The notes below the pieces were generated by a model. The model was given only the letters and a program-made list of their open reading frames with translations, ran no database searches and was not told the DNA's origin. A DNA stretch of 64,000 nt from NCBI GenBank assembly GCA_950295325.1, contig OX485807.1:808501-872500 (forward strand), in the 5' to 3' direction. Source of the stretch: Polytrichum commune (Eukaryota; Streptophyta; Polytrichopsida; Polytrichales; Polytrichaceae). The position numbers were made by a program, and so were the translations under genes. Shown piece after piece: positions 1-12,500 of the stretch. Numbering within the stretch: position 1 is the stretch's first letter; each line of letters opens with the position of its first letter.

Positions 1-850
1 ACATAACTTATATGAGACTTTTTGGATGTACGGTAGTACAATGTAGTTTTGAAGGCGCTGTCTGCAAGTTTACTTTTAGGTGGTGGTAGGTGTTTTCAGT
101 TCCATTCGGCTTTGCACCGACAATTGGAACGAATTTCCAATGACTATTGCAGATGTTGCAGATGTTAACGTTGTGAAATAATCGAGAAAACAGTCATTAC
201 CAGGCTTATGCTTGTGTCCGTCGACCTGGCAGTTTATTTACACTGGTGTGAAACTATAAAACTACGTAACTTCAAATTTTCTCGAAAAGAGAGATCAATA
301 GTAATTTGTCATCGGATGATGATATCCCCTATTGTCAGCTTCTGCAACCTTGCGAAGGCATGTGTGATTATTGGGTCCTTTTCCAATTCCACATGCTTAC
401 CCAATTTGGCCGTTGGATAACCAAGGTGAAGAACCAAGTGTGTTGTCATTTCTGAAGAATTTCATAGAGGAATTTGCGATGGAGTTTGTACGCTCCATCC
501 AGTCAAAGCGCAATTCCATGATTCATAAAGTTGTCTCACAGGGGACCCATTCCGAGGTTTACTCACATGTGCATTTGTGTGCCTACTTGGTGTCGAAACA
601 AATGTCCGAGAAATTTTTATAAGTATGGCATCCTCGAAACGATCGGGAGGTTTCAAATAGTTGCACGTACAATGCTCACATTGGACTTTGAACAAACATA
701 TTGCGTACGAAGAAGCGAGGTGGAAGTCAAGTGAAATGATGTCATAATTTGTACAGAGACGTCCATTACAATGTTTTTTAGACATCAGCTCATTCGGAGC
801 AATCCGGCCACTTACAATGCCAAACCAACAAGTATCGCTTGTTGAGATCA
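1..850. other. Left-edge spacer, no gene recognised
   Basis: Only short unrelated open frames occur here. The longest is a 134-codon frame on the minus strand (462-866) with no recognisable motif, and an 83-codon frame on the plus strand (371-622) overlaps it. Neither has a coding look (mixed composition, no splice partners seen), so they are treated as chance. The 3' UTR of the downstream-reading ASR gene may extend into this stretch, but no convincing poly(A) signal was identified. Confidence 0.5.
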
Positions 851-974
851 TTTTGATTACTGCCAATCTACAATTGCTTCGGCGGCTTTACACATCGCTA
901 CACATGATGATGATGAGGTGCGCACCCATGAAGTCAAGACAAATGATGGTCGATGGAATACTTTTGGAGGCTGC

Positions 975-2892
975 CTAGAACCAGGAGTGCTTCTTGTGAC
1001 CCGTCTCCAGCTCCTCACGTTGCTCCTCCGAATTTTCCTTCTGGTGGTGCCCATACATGCCCACTCCGGCACCTACGACACCCACGCCCCCTGCGATCTC
1101 CGCCTCCAGCTTGTGCCTGGCCGCATTGGTAGGGTCGATCTTCGCCCTGTGGCTCTCGTACTGTCAAAAATGACCAACAATGCAACAACCGTCACTTCAC
1201 ATGATCATCACGAGTTCCTGTCTGCAATGATATATCGATAGGAACTGCATACAATCAAGACTTGCAACTGCAGCATTTTGGTCTCGCACTGTGGAAGCAC
1301 CCAATCCCGACACCTGTTTCTACAAATCTTGTAAGCATCGGCAAAAGTAGCTCATTGGCTGAGTGGGACAGAAATTCAAGACTAGGTATCCAGAATGTGC
1401 CCCACGTAACCTCTTGAAATCTAAATCATAAGATGTCAGAATTCATGACCTCAATCTTATTAACCTCCTTATGCATTTGCTTAGGTTTGAGAACTGTCAT
1501 GAGAAATGTTTGGAGCAAGGTAAAGATCTCAAAACCAGGCTCAAAGTGTCCGTTGCAGGTGATTCTATCTTAGCTCCATCATAAGAAGAAGCAAAATACG
1601 CCTGTTTAGGACTCGCAAAGTTGCAGTAAATCAAACTATTTGAACATTGAGGAAAGTCGATGTTCTCTAAAAATCAGGTTGCAATATTCAACCAGTGGGA
1701 GAGCGAAAGGAAAGGAGAACTAGTCTGACCATAGCGACACCAGCGCCGAGCACAGCTCCAGCAACTCCCGCGTATTCGGTGCGCTGGTACGTGGTCTCGT
1801 GCACCCTCGCCTGCTCGATTCCGTTGAGACGCACTTGCGCTTGCGACACCTCCGTCGTCTGCACGGTCATAGGACCTCCGCCGTAGCCTCCATACCCGGA
1901 AGCGGGTCCCTCCCCATAGCCTCCCATTGGAGGCCTGTTGCCATAGCCTCCCTCGTTGTACCTGACATTCTCCACACTGAAGGGAGGGTTCAAGTTTTGT
2001 GAGATCCCCAGACGCACCGATTCAAGCCAACTAAGCAAATTGCACAATTGCTACGTTTACTAGTACATCTACTTTCTGCCCCTCATAGAAAGCAAACAAG
2101 GTCTTCTCAACACGGCCCATGTGACATTCGTCACCTGGAATGTAACCCATCGAGTATATTACCACTTTTCGTGTCGACAAGTAAATGTCTGTCAAATCAA
2201 CACATTTTCACACCGGATAATGATGATCTCTTTGGCGGGTCTCAGTGTCCTAAGTCCATCAAAAAGACCACGTTCTATGTCAAGTGTGTCAAATGGATCC
2301 TTTTCACACAAAATACGATCATCTTTCCGACAGATCCTAGATGACCGAAAGTGTGTCCAATGGGCAGAATCGAAAATGCTACTCGTCACTTTTTGTGTCG
2401 ACAAGCAAGTGTGTGTCAAATCCACACCTTTGACACAAAACATGATCATCTTTTTGACGGGTCTTACTTAATATCTTTCAACAAGACCACAGCTTCTGTC
2501 GAGCGTGTTAGCTGGATCCTCTTAACACAAAAAATATGATCATCTTCCCCAGATGTCCTGGCCGACCGAAAGCGCGTTAAATGGACATCGTCGAAAATGC
2601 ACACAGTGTTTCCCACAACAGAATTTGCTACAACATCAACCGGTTACGGATTGCTACAGACGTGCCATCTTGGCCGTAAGAAAATAGAAAGAAGGAAATC
2701 CAAGTGAAGAGACTCCTTGTATATCCATGGCTGCTAATTATTGATGTGGTACCTGTACTCCTCCTCGCGGCGCTCGTAGCGCTCATCCTCGTGGTGATTC
2801 TTGTGGTGCTTGTCGTGCTTCTCCTCGTGCTCGTGATGGTGCTTCTCCTCGTGCTCGTGATGGTGCTTCTCCTCGTGGTGGTGGTGCGACAT
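975..2892 (-). CDS. ASR: ASR (abscisic acid, stress and ripening-induced) protein, ABA/WDS domain
   Basis: Three exons on the minus strand: 2892-2753, 1961-1730 and 1160-975, giving 185 aa; phases agree at both junctions. The start ATG is at 2892-2890 and the stop at 977-975. The N-terminus is His/Glu/Lys-rich (MSHHHHEEK followed by two identical HHHEHEEK units), the middle is a Gly/Tyr-rich linker (about residues 50-75), and the C-terminal half carries the ABA/WDS signature: YESHRAKIDPTNAARHKLEA at about 125-144, then a Gly/Val/Ala-rich stretch and a GHHQKEN...KKHSWF tail. Known ASR proteins are small, hydrophilic, zinc-binding, chaperone-like or DNA-binding proteins of nucleus and cytosol, induced by ABA, drought and ripening. 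Two introns and a Gly/Tyr linker make it longer than typical ASRs of about 100-140 aa. The family assignment is secure from exon 3; the exon 1 and 2 borders are inferred from splice consensus. Confidence 0.9.
2165..2605. repeat. Direct tandem duplication, about 220 bp unit, inside ASR intron 1
   Basis: Two diverged copies lie head to tail. GTGTCGACAAG occurs at 2171 and 2395 (spacing 224), and the AAAGACCA/ACAAGACCA block near 2263 recurs near 2482 (spacing about 219). Later blocks (GATCATCTT, GACCGAAAG, TCGAAAATGC) keep the same spacing. The duplication sits wholly within the intron between exons 1 and 2. Confidence 0.8.
2821..2868 (-). repeat. Two identical 24-bp coding repeats in ASR exon 1
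   Basis: Two back-to-back identical 24-bp units (2821-2844 and 2845-2868) encode the repeated octapeptide HHHEHEEK. The unit is a multiple of three, so copy-number change would keep the frame and alter only the length of the His-rich, potentially metal-binding N-terminus. Confidence 0.9.
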
Positions 2893-3255
2893 TGTGGAGA
2901 TCGGGGGCAACGGGGTGGGGAGAGGTCGGAGCTGGAGAAGCAAGTTGGGGTGGGAGACAAGTGGAGCTGCAACAAGTCGGGTAGAAAGCACCGCAGACAC
3001 AGACTATAAAGGCCCGGCAGTGGCGCCCGGGTATCAGTGGTGGCCAGGGGGTTCAAAGCGGGTATGAACTGGTGGTGAATGTATCCGGAGGCGGCATCTG
3101 CCAGGTATCTTCCTAACCCCTTGTGGAGATATGAGTGTGTTATTAAATGGGGGAGGTGCTTTCTAATAAGTGCCCCAATTCACCGACCTAGGAACTACGC
3201 TAAATAGTCCTGTCAATGCGGCTTACCATTTGTAGTTAAACGTCGCTATAAGCTA

Positions 3256-3474
3256 CATAGATATGAGTTTTAGTGTCACTTACTATTTGGAGTTACACGG
3301 TGCTATATCTTTTTCAATATGGATGTAACTTTTTCATCAAGCAAAGTTGTTGATGTTCTATAAGGTTTCTAACAACCAATCTGACATTTGTTGGTCAACT
3401 ATGGGATATACAGTTAATACATACAACATTGTGTAATTCTAAATAATAAGTGACACTAAATATCATATTTAGTG
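3256..3474. mobile_element. MITE family A copy 1 (TA target site)
   Basis: A 219-bp element with long terminal inverted repeats built around TTTAGTGTCACTTACTATT. It is flanked on both sides by TA (3254-3255 and 3475-3476). It is the same family as 18069-18284, 48139-48349 and 51435-51651, all 211-219 bp long. It lies 364 bp upstream of the ASR start codon, so it could affect that promoter. A short 30-bp duplicate of one terminal repeat lies just to the left (about 3222-3251). Confidence 0.75.
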
Positions 3475-6400
3475 TACCGTTTTATTAAGAATATCATCAA
3501 TTATCAAGTTAGTTGTATCATGTTTTTTGACTTGTATACTATATCATTCACACCTATTATTGTGGGTTGAGAGTTAGTAGGTAGAAAATACCGTGGTCCA
3601 TTGTATTTGACTACCTTGGACCTGGGTTGTCTGTTGTCCCTTTGCACATGAATGAATATCCCAAATGAACCCAACTCCATACACTCTTATGCAAGCATAT
3701 ACCCATGAATGTGCATACCCACCAATGTATATATGCCCATACCCATGCTCATAAGGTCCCGTGCCCCACCACCAAGCCCCCATAGAGCACTTTATAAGAC
3801 AAAAAGGTGAAATATCTTTTAGTTAATTAAATTTTGCTACTTTATCCTATTGCCTAGGCCATGTTGCCACCTCCCCCATGCTTCCCCCGCCGTACCCACC
3901 TTTTGCACTTGTAGTCCCCTCACATATCCACATTTATTTCCTCTTACTTTTGTCGCATGTATGTTATAGGAGAATCTGGTAGTGTGCCAACCTCTTTTCT
4001 TTGTTTCTAAGCAAGGATATTGGGGAATGATGGGATGACGACCTCACCACCACCACCACCACCACCACCATGTCTTTCATTCTATATAGATGTGTGGGTT
4101 GAAAATTAGGGTGGCTTAGAAACCAATAAATTATGAATTGTCAAACATATAATGATAGAATGTGTATATATATAGTTTATTATATTTTCCCATCCACATT
4201 ACTTCATGTTTTAAAACATTGATTCCAATTTCTTGTTTTGAACATAGGATATTGTGGGCTTAAAAGTTGCGTGGGTCAAAAAAGTTATATTGATCAAAAT
4301 CATCATGGTATGTTAAAATTAGATTGGGCTGCAATTCTAGGTGTGAATGTTGTATTGTAGATGTAACTTGTCATATCTAACTAAATCATGATAATATCAA
4401 TGAAAGAGAAATTATAGCAACATGTTATCCCACATTAATAGGACATTTAGTGTATTATTATAGAATTATGACGAGAGGGAATTATCGCATATGAATGTAG
4501 TACCTCATGATCATCCAACATAGAAGCCTTGAAATAGTTTGTAGTATGATTTATTTTTTAAATTTCTTTTTACACTCGTGTGTAAAGCTTCAAAGGCCCC
4601 GAAATAGTATGTTTGAAATCATTTGAGATGAGTTGACCACATACTTGTAGAGGATTGAGTCTTTATGTTGGATGGTAAGTGGGAGGTTAGTATGCAACAA
4701 ACAACACCATATACTATTATCATTTGAGACGTTCATATAATTAATAGAATTAATCCTCTATAAAATTACATATTTGTCCCATGCACAATGCTAAAGTGAC
4801 AATGACATAAAAACAACTTATGAACATTATTGTGTGTGTAACCAAATACACCTACAAACCAACATCCAAAACAACTCCATTCACCATGACATACAAGAAC
4901 AAAGATGCAAATTTGATTTGTTCATGGGATATATATCCTCAATAGATTATAAGGCGATTATGTTGCCATAAAGTATTACAATGTGTAAGTAACATATCTT
5001 TGTTGAACTACATTGAGATATTAATATCTCTTAATCACAACATTTACATGAATAAAATACTAACCAATTATGTTTCATACGCGTCAACATCTTCATATTC
5101 TTAAGTTTTTCATCCTTACAATTATTATAACTACGTGGCATATACCCTACCATCCAGGCTAAGCCAGAAAGACAAGGACTATTTGAAGGTCAATTGGGTT
5201 TCACTTGGACGAGTTAATTTTGGCCATGTTGTATCAATTGACATGTCTATTTTTGTTCACATACTCAATCTTGGTCCCATAGCTTTTGAGTTGGCCTTGA
5301 TGTCCAAGGACATTATTTGAGGTCTGAAACACAAGAGACCACATAAAAGAGAATTGAATAAAAACAACCCTTTGTTGCCATACAATGTAAACCAAAGCAA
5401 CTACAACATATATTTACTAAATAAATAACGTAACAAGGAATTGATTATTGTTGTGAACACATACATGAATAACGACTTCATTGGGCAGTGGCATTTCTTC
5501 ATGATATGGAAGATCATCATCTAGCACCACAACATGTTCATCGTCATGATTTAAGCTCATAGACATGCCCCTTTGAGGTCCGGGTTCCTCACCTTATACT
5601 ATACTTGATTCTCGCATGGACAAATAATTATTTCAAATTAGAAAGGGAACTCAACCTAAAGGCTGAATAGTGTTATTCTCCCTAAGGTTTACTCACGCAC
5701 TAGAAGAAATCATGTCCACGTCAACCACCTACAACTAGACATTGCAATGTGGCGGGTACAAGAATTGCCATGTGCAACCAAATTGGAGGTTGACCCCCAT
5801 GGGATTTGAGCTGGATTACAATTTAATGTGAATTGCCCTTCATTGCATCCATGAGGGGCACGAGGTGGTGCACAATTTCAACGGGCAACATGGTTTGGAA
5901 GTGCCCAATGCAAATTTTCTTCATCCGCATAGGTGGAACTTGCCACTACATAACATAAGAACCAAAGTCCAACATGGTGGTCTTTTCCCATCATGAGGTG
6001 GTGGGTAACTTGACTACCATCACAACCATAGTTGATGTGTGATGGCAACATGACTATTGTACCTTATTTTGGGTGACGTGTTTGTGCCCATCCCCATAAC
6101 AGAGCTCCAGATTATGAAAACCCAATACACTTGACTTACAATGGGATTTGCATTTTGAAGTGCTCTCTTATGGGAAAAATTTGCAGAACTTCCGTCTTGT
6201 TAAGAAATTGCGTCGATTGATTCAAAGTTTCCTTCTTGTGATATCTGAGCATCCTCAGATGCCTACAAGTTCGCATCTGGCACTATACATTTACATTCCT
6301 AACGTATTTACAATTTCATGCTTTTGAGACCAACTTCCAAATGCAGCGAACAGAGAACACACTCAAATTGCAAAGGTGCAGTCTGGAAACTCGTGACTGC

Positions 6401-6583
6401 AACTCAGTAACCTTGAGAAACCACAAGTTCTACACAGCAGAGTGAGCTTTGGTTTTGTTATAATATTTGAAAAGTTGGGACGCTTTGCAGTCAAAATTGT
6501 GATTGGAAACTCTTCAAACTGAATTTTACATTTATACATATGCAGGTCCTTTGTCCCCACAAATCTGTACAATGGCCTGGAAG
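3475..6583. other. Spacer between ASR and DNA polymerase lambda genes
   Basis: AT-rich sequence without a supportable gene. It contains a (CAC)n run at 4045-4070. A segment around 4430-4740 resembles stretches at about 42950-43100 and 50860-51130 (shared phrases such as CATCCAACATA and GAAATAGT.TGTAGT), which marks it as a dispersed repeat remnant. Nothing else was recognised. The polymerase lambda 3' UTR should lie just below 6584. Confidence 0.5.
4045..4070. repeat. (CAC)n microsatellite
   Basis: About nine uninterrupted CAC/ACC triplets in spacer DNA. Confidence 0.9.
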
Positions 6584-9500
6584 TCACAAGTTGCGCTCAT
6601 GTGGCTCGAGCCATGGAAAACCAAGTTTCTCAAATACTTCACGCTCTGATTTGCATGGTACACTCACAGATGATTTTATCTGCATCCAAAACAATAGTTC
6701 ATGACATAATAAATTCCTTGCTGTGCAAACAGTACAATAAATCTGCCAAAAGGTACGATGGGGTCCTCTGAAGGAAGTTTTACATGCCATTTACACTTTA
6801 AAACGTTGAAATGTCGACTACAATTCTGTTTGAAAACATAATTCTTGTTCAAGTGGAACTTTTGGTAGGCTTCAAGAAAATGGGACTCACTCTGTTGCCA
6901 TGCTCATCGTGAGTAACTGGGTATAGTCCGTGATCATCTAGCTTATAACCATTTGCTTCTGCCAGAATTCTTAACCTGGTGAAAATATGAACATCCCATT
7001 ATTTTATGGGCACACAGGTGGTCAAAACTACTTATTGAGCGCTTTTAAAAGAATGACGAACTAAGTACCAATAGAGCTTAACATGACATGGCAGATCTTG
7101 CTTCTGATCCTCAAATCAATACCTGCAAAGATAGATGTTCACAAAAATCCTTCACTGGCTTAAAAACCAAAAGGTCATAGAGACTTGCCTTCGGTTTAAA
7201 ACATCGTTTCCTGTCCATGCAACAAGGCCAAATGCATACTGGTCCCAAGGGTAGATCTGTACCAGTGACAATCCAATAATGAATTTTTTCTCCTCAACAG
7301 ACGATCTGTTAATAGAAAATACCCGTGACAGTCAAACTTCATGTCATGAGATTGGACCCTAGAAAATTGGTCATTCACATGGATGATGGGAGTAACTTTA
7401 CTACTGCAGGCTCAACACTTTTGGTGCCAGATTCTCATTCTTTGAGGTGACCAGTGACACGTGGCATTTTCCTCAATGTTTGAATGAATTTTTGCTTATC
7501 ACCTATGGGTAGTTATTACAATTTGATCAAGAAACTAGAAATTCTTAAAGTCTTACCTTGAAGTCAACACGGTGTCTTTGCTCCCTGCCAGGGAATTTAC
7601 AAAGCCCAAAGTATGTGTCTACTCCATGATCTGATCCCTAACAACCCCAAATAGATGTACATCAATCAAAGAGGGTATCTAGGATCATATCAAGCACTGC
7701 AGAGTATACATCCTTGTTTATGCTCAAAGAAATTATGTCTTCAAAACAAAAAGCCTAGAGGCTTTAGTAAAATTATGAATATATGTTAACCAACACAAGG
7801 AGCTCAAGTATTGGTTATGGCCAGTTGCCCTCACAAGCCGTGGAGTCGCAAGTGGGCACAGCTATAACCCCATAGTTGGGCAACATGTCTCAATTATCAT
7901 ACATAACCGGCATGAGGAGGAATCAAGCTAATGTAAGAAATCAAGATTTCAAATCAATTTTGGGCGGGCTTTAAGCACAATTGAGAGGGGAAATGTTATT
8001 CGGTTGTAAACATCCTCTTTATAGCCATTAGAAAGACACCACATCATTGCAATCCCTCATGCTGATATGAGAGGCTGATATGAGAGACATTATCTTCCGT
8101 TCACTCACAAGATTGATCAGATGGGATGGAATTATGTATCGGATGGAAGCCCATTACATCATCCTTACCACTAAATTTAAAAATGATACCATGTATCCAC
8201 TCTCTTTCTACATCTTATTAATCATAAACTGGGAGACAAAGAGAGGATAAAAAGTGCCATTACCTCACTACTGTGCTCCAGGCTGTGCATCAGATCCTCA
8301 CAAAGGAAGTTCTCTGCTTTAAGTTTTTTGACTAGCTCATGCAGAAGGCCTGTATGGCTGCAAATACCCGATAAAACAAGAATTAGTGACCCCATTGACA
8401 CGTCAAACCCTCCCTCCAGGACAATATTATTGCATGAAAAACAGCTCATGCAGGGATGTATGTGGGAAAGCACATGATCAGTTAATAATTCCAAGAACAC
8501 TGATTGGTCAAGGACAAATTTCTACTTGATACCATACAGTGCTTCCTGCTTTGGCTATTGATAGATAAATATTCTTGAAAAGTTGCCACATGGCAGTCTT
8601 AAATTGCTCAAGACCACTCAAATCCCACGTGGAAATTATGATTCGGCATTAAAAAAGATGAACCGGAAAGCACCTTAGAGGAAGGGGTTCATGTGTACAG
8701 ACCTGTGGCCGTCAGGATGTGTAATTACAAAGTCCATGTCACCTGACATAGCTTTTCCACGACGATATGATCCTCCACAAAGTACAGAAATCTGAAGAAC
8801 ATTCTCATCAAAACCTTGGAATGAATTATGGCAAACTAAGAGTCAACAAGGCATATTGTATAGTTCACATTAGTAAGAACAATAAACTCATGCCGCATAG
8901 CACTTGATTTTAATTGATCAACGAGTCCACTTTTAAGCACGGAAGAGAGTCTACAAATTATTTTTAGGTGGTATTTTTAAGATAATCCTCTTAGTGGTCT
9001 TGTAAATTAACACAGACGCCTATATCCTTTGATTCAAATATGCTGATAGGAACACTTTAGTTAGTTTCTTGGATATTAATCAGGACAAATATTCCTGTAT
9101 AAGTACTCACATTGGGACGAATTTCTTGCGCTGCCTTTTGTACAATTGCTTCCATGACTGTGATCTGCATAGTCAAGTTAAATAACCAAAAATATATAAA
9201 TATCTGACATGTTTGGAAAATAAATGCCCGTAGTTTCCTAGCAGCTTGGGTCAGAAAATATATAAATAAAAGGGTGCCTAAATTTCTAGGAAATTATGGA
9301 CATGGTTTGCTTTTTTTTAATAAAAAAGATCAGATTAATGCCCAAATCGCAAAAGCTCGGCTCACATGTGTTGTAATTCAATAAATTAGCTTTAAGGTAT
9401 CAAGAGGTCTAAACATACATTGCAAAGTCTTTCGTCTCGCCATTCTAACACTTCTAATCCACAATCTTTCACAAATGCAACATATCTCTCACACACAACA

Positions 9501-12500
9501 AAACCATGTCACATAAAGAATTTAGGGTAACTATTGGGTTTGGGGTGAATCGACCACCTTAGATGAAATTAGCAATAGCCATCCAAAATTATAAGAGAAA
9601 CTTGGATGAATGCCTAACTTATTTTTATTGTATTTTGAAACTACCCGATTTTGATATATTATTTTCCAGATTGCCTAAATGTTTTGGTCACTTTAATAAA
9701 TTAGGCAAAGACCTGCCCAAGCTGCGATGAAACTACAGTACTACGTTAGAACATTCTGTGCATGTGACACAAAATCCTCATCTCAAAAAGATCTTAGAAG
9801 GTATCATAAAATTGAAACAGTATTATAGCATTACCATGAAATGAAGTACCTTACATGTTATAGTGAACGTTGCAATATGTCCATGTAAAAATATATATAT
9901 ATAATTAAAAAAAACTCCCCATTCCAAAAACAAATACTTGAGTTCAAATATTTTATCAAAATAAAGACTCACCTCATGCCTTGGGATTTTCTTGATGATG
10001 TCAAAGTGGAATTTTAGTCCAGTACGTTGGGCCTGAGTGAGCGACTCGTCAGTTTTCAGATCCTCCAGTGAGCGATGTCCTTTCTCATATAATTTTTGTG
10101 CAGTTGCTGGCCCAATGCCCCAAACAGAACCAAACAGGCCAATCACACGAACCTGCAAAAAACTATTTGCATTACTATAACAGTGAAGTTTTTCCCCTTC
10201 CCATCAAAGAAGGACCTCTTCAACCCGGTCACCGTAACCCCAACTCCAGTGTCCATTTGATAGCTGAAATTCAAAAGTCAGTTTGGATTTGACAGTCGTG
10301 ATAAGAGAAGCTTCATCTGAAGATTGGATTGATCATTTGAGTCCTCCATAACAATGTCTAAATCCAAAGAGAACCAAGGACTCGTTATGTACTTTATCAT
10401 CATTCTTGAGATGTTCCAGTTTTGACATCCTGCCAGTAGATAAAATTTCTTGAATCTGCCACATTTAAACCCACACATAAGTCTCTCTAAAATGCTACAA
10501 AATTGTCCAAAATTGTCTTTCTAGAAGAAAACATCATCACATGACAATATATAACATAAGTATCACTTTCCTCCTATCAATGTACTCTTTTCACCTTTCC
10601 CCAAACCACCAGATGACCAAGATAGACACAAGCTTGAAAATGTCATTAGACCAAGTGAGAGAGTGCTGACATTTTCCATCAATGATTTGCCAATTGTTGG
10701 CAACCCCTTAATCTGATCCACGCTTGTGATTTTGAATGGAACTTTTTCGAGAACTGATAGCGCCTTGTGGTAACTGAAGTACCTCCGATCATCTCCAAGA
10801 GCTGTCATCCCAGTCACTTTTGATGTAGCAGAAAAACTTGATCCAGAATAAACAAAATGGAATAAAGCCATACACAACTCAAGGATAACATACACAGAAT
10901 GAAAGCTCCAGAACTTTTTTATTTAAAAATGTTGAGAGAAAAGCTTTGTGATTTCTTTCAAAATCGTTACATAACCAACTTCATTGAGTTAAAAAAGACT
11001 GTTGACCCAGAACTTATATTAGTGGTGGTGGATGGATTAGTCTCACCTTCTTTGTAGATATCTCTTATTTCAGAGAAGGGGCCCGTTATGTGAGAATTCA
11101 AGTTTGGAGGCGTATAACCTAGTTCAGGCTGCGAACCATAGACACCCCAAACATAAATAACCACAAACATAAATAACAGTGACCAATTATATGGTAAAGC
11201 ACAAGAATAAACACCTTAAAAGAACTTGAGAAAAGAGAGTAAGAAAAGATGAAGCAATATCAGAGGTTTTACAAGGCAATCCCACCTCTTTCTTCAGAAA
11301 CTCAGGCTGATCAGAAAATCTTTCTCCAGCAGTTGTCAGGACTGAGCTGGAAATCTCAGGAGGTGATAATTCACAGCCTGCATCGTCCATGCTACTTTCC
11401 TTCTCTGAAAAACTTTCTTGAGTACTAGCAAGTCCACCTTCACATTCGAAAACAAAACAAAATTCTAAGGTAGAAGCACCCAATTCCGAAATCTATTTTT
11501 AGCCCCAGAATGGACAACAAACTTCAAAATAAATACTAATGGTATGATTCTCAGGATCATCAAACACAACCAAAGAATGGAATTTTAACATGTGATTTAG
11601 ATATAACAAATGAAAGTCAAGGTTTCCTTGTGATCTGAAGTGGTTACATGGCGCCCCCCCCCCCCAAAAAAAAATAGCAGATAGTGTTGAGTGTTTGACA
11701 AGATTTTCCATGTTCAGTAAGTTTTTGCTCCAATCCCATACCTTCCTTCTCTTGAGACACTTTTGATCGTGCCCTCGAAACGACCCCCATTTTCCCTCCT
11801 TCCTTGATAATCTGCATCCAGTCAGAGGTTTTTGGAGGTTGCGAATCCAGTGCAACTCCTTGAGAATCAACTACGATGTCCTGCTTTTCATGCGCCAACA
11901 ATTCACTTCCAGAAGCCGGCTTGAGGACATATGAATCTGTGGGTAGGCATTTTCCAGCCTTCAAGCAATCTTCAAGCCAATCGTATTTCAAGTAAACCTG
12001 GACAACATCAGCAGATCATGTAAGTTTGATAACCAGAAAAATGCACATAAAATCACATAAGTCAGTACCAATGGGCTCCATATACACAATTTCTACAACC
12101 CTCACCAAGTCTAGAAAACATGTTTTTTATACTTTTGGGCTTTAGACTTCATTTTAAACATTATTTTATGTCGAGGAAATAAGAAATATACTCACATGTG
12201 ACATTGATGATCAAAATACTAAGTATGTTTTTGCATCCAAGGGCACCTAGGCTGTGTATTTTAGCCTAAGTCCTCATAAACATTAAGGTATTCAATCAAT
12301 TTGAAAAGTGTACTAGAAGAATGAGTTGATTTTAGATAGGGTCAATTTTGACACAATTGACCCCAAAAAATGGAAGTATGTAGTTTTAATACATGTTTTT
12401 GTGCATGGAGAGGCCCAAATTGGGCTTCTTAGACGCTTAAGGGTTGATCTCCAACAACACAGAGAGAGGCTCACTCACCATGTTTGTCTTTAACTTCTTG

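Noticed and set aside
462..866. 134-codon minus-strand open frame
   Set aside because: No motif, no splice partners and overlapping open frames on the other strand; judged chance.
1688..2047. 119-codon minus-strand frame taken as a separate gene
   Set aside because: Only 1961-1730 of it is real, as ASR exon 2; the rest reads into introns.
2628..3056. 142-codon minus-strand frame over ASR exon 1
   Set aside because: Thr/Ser/Arg-rich shadow of the His-rich exon in another frame.
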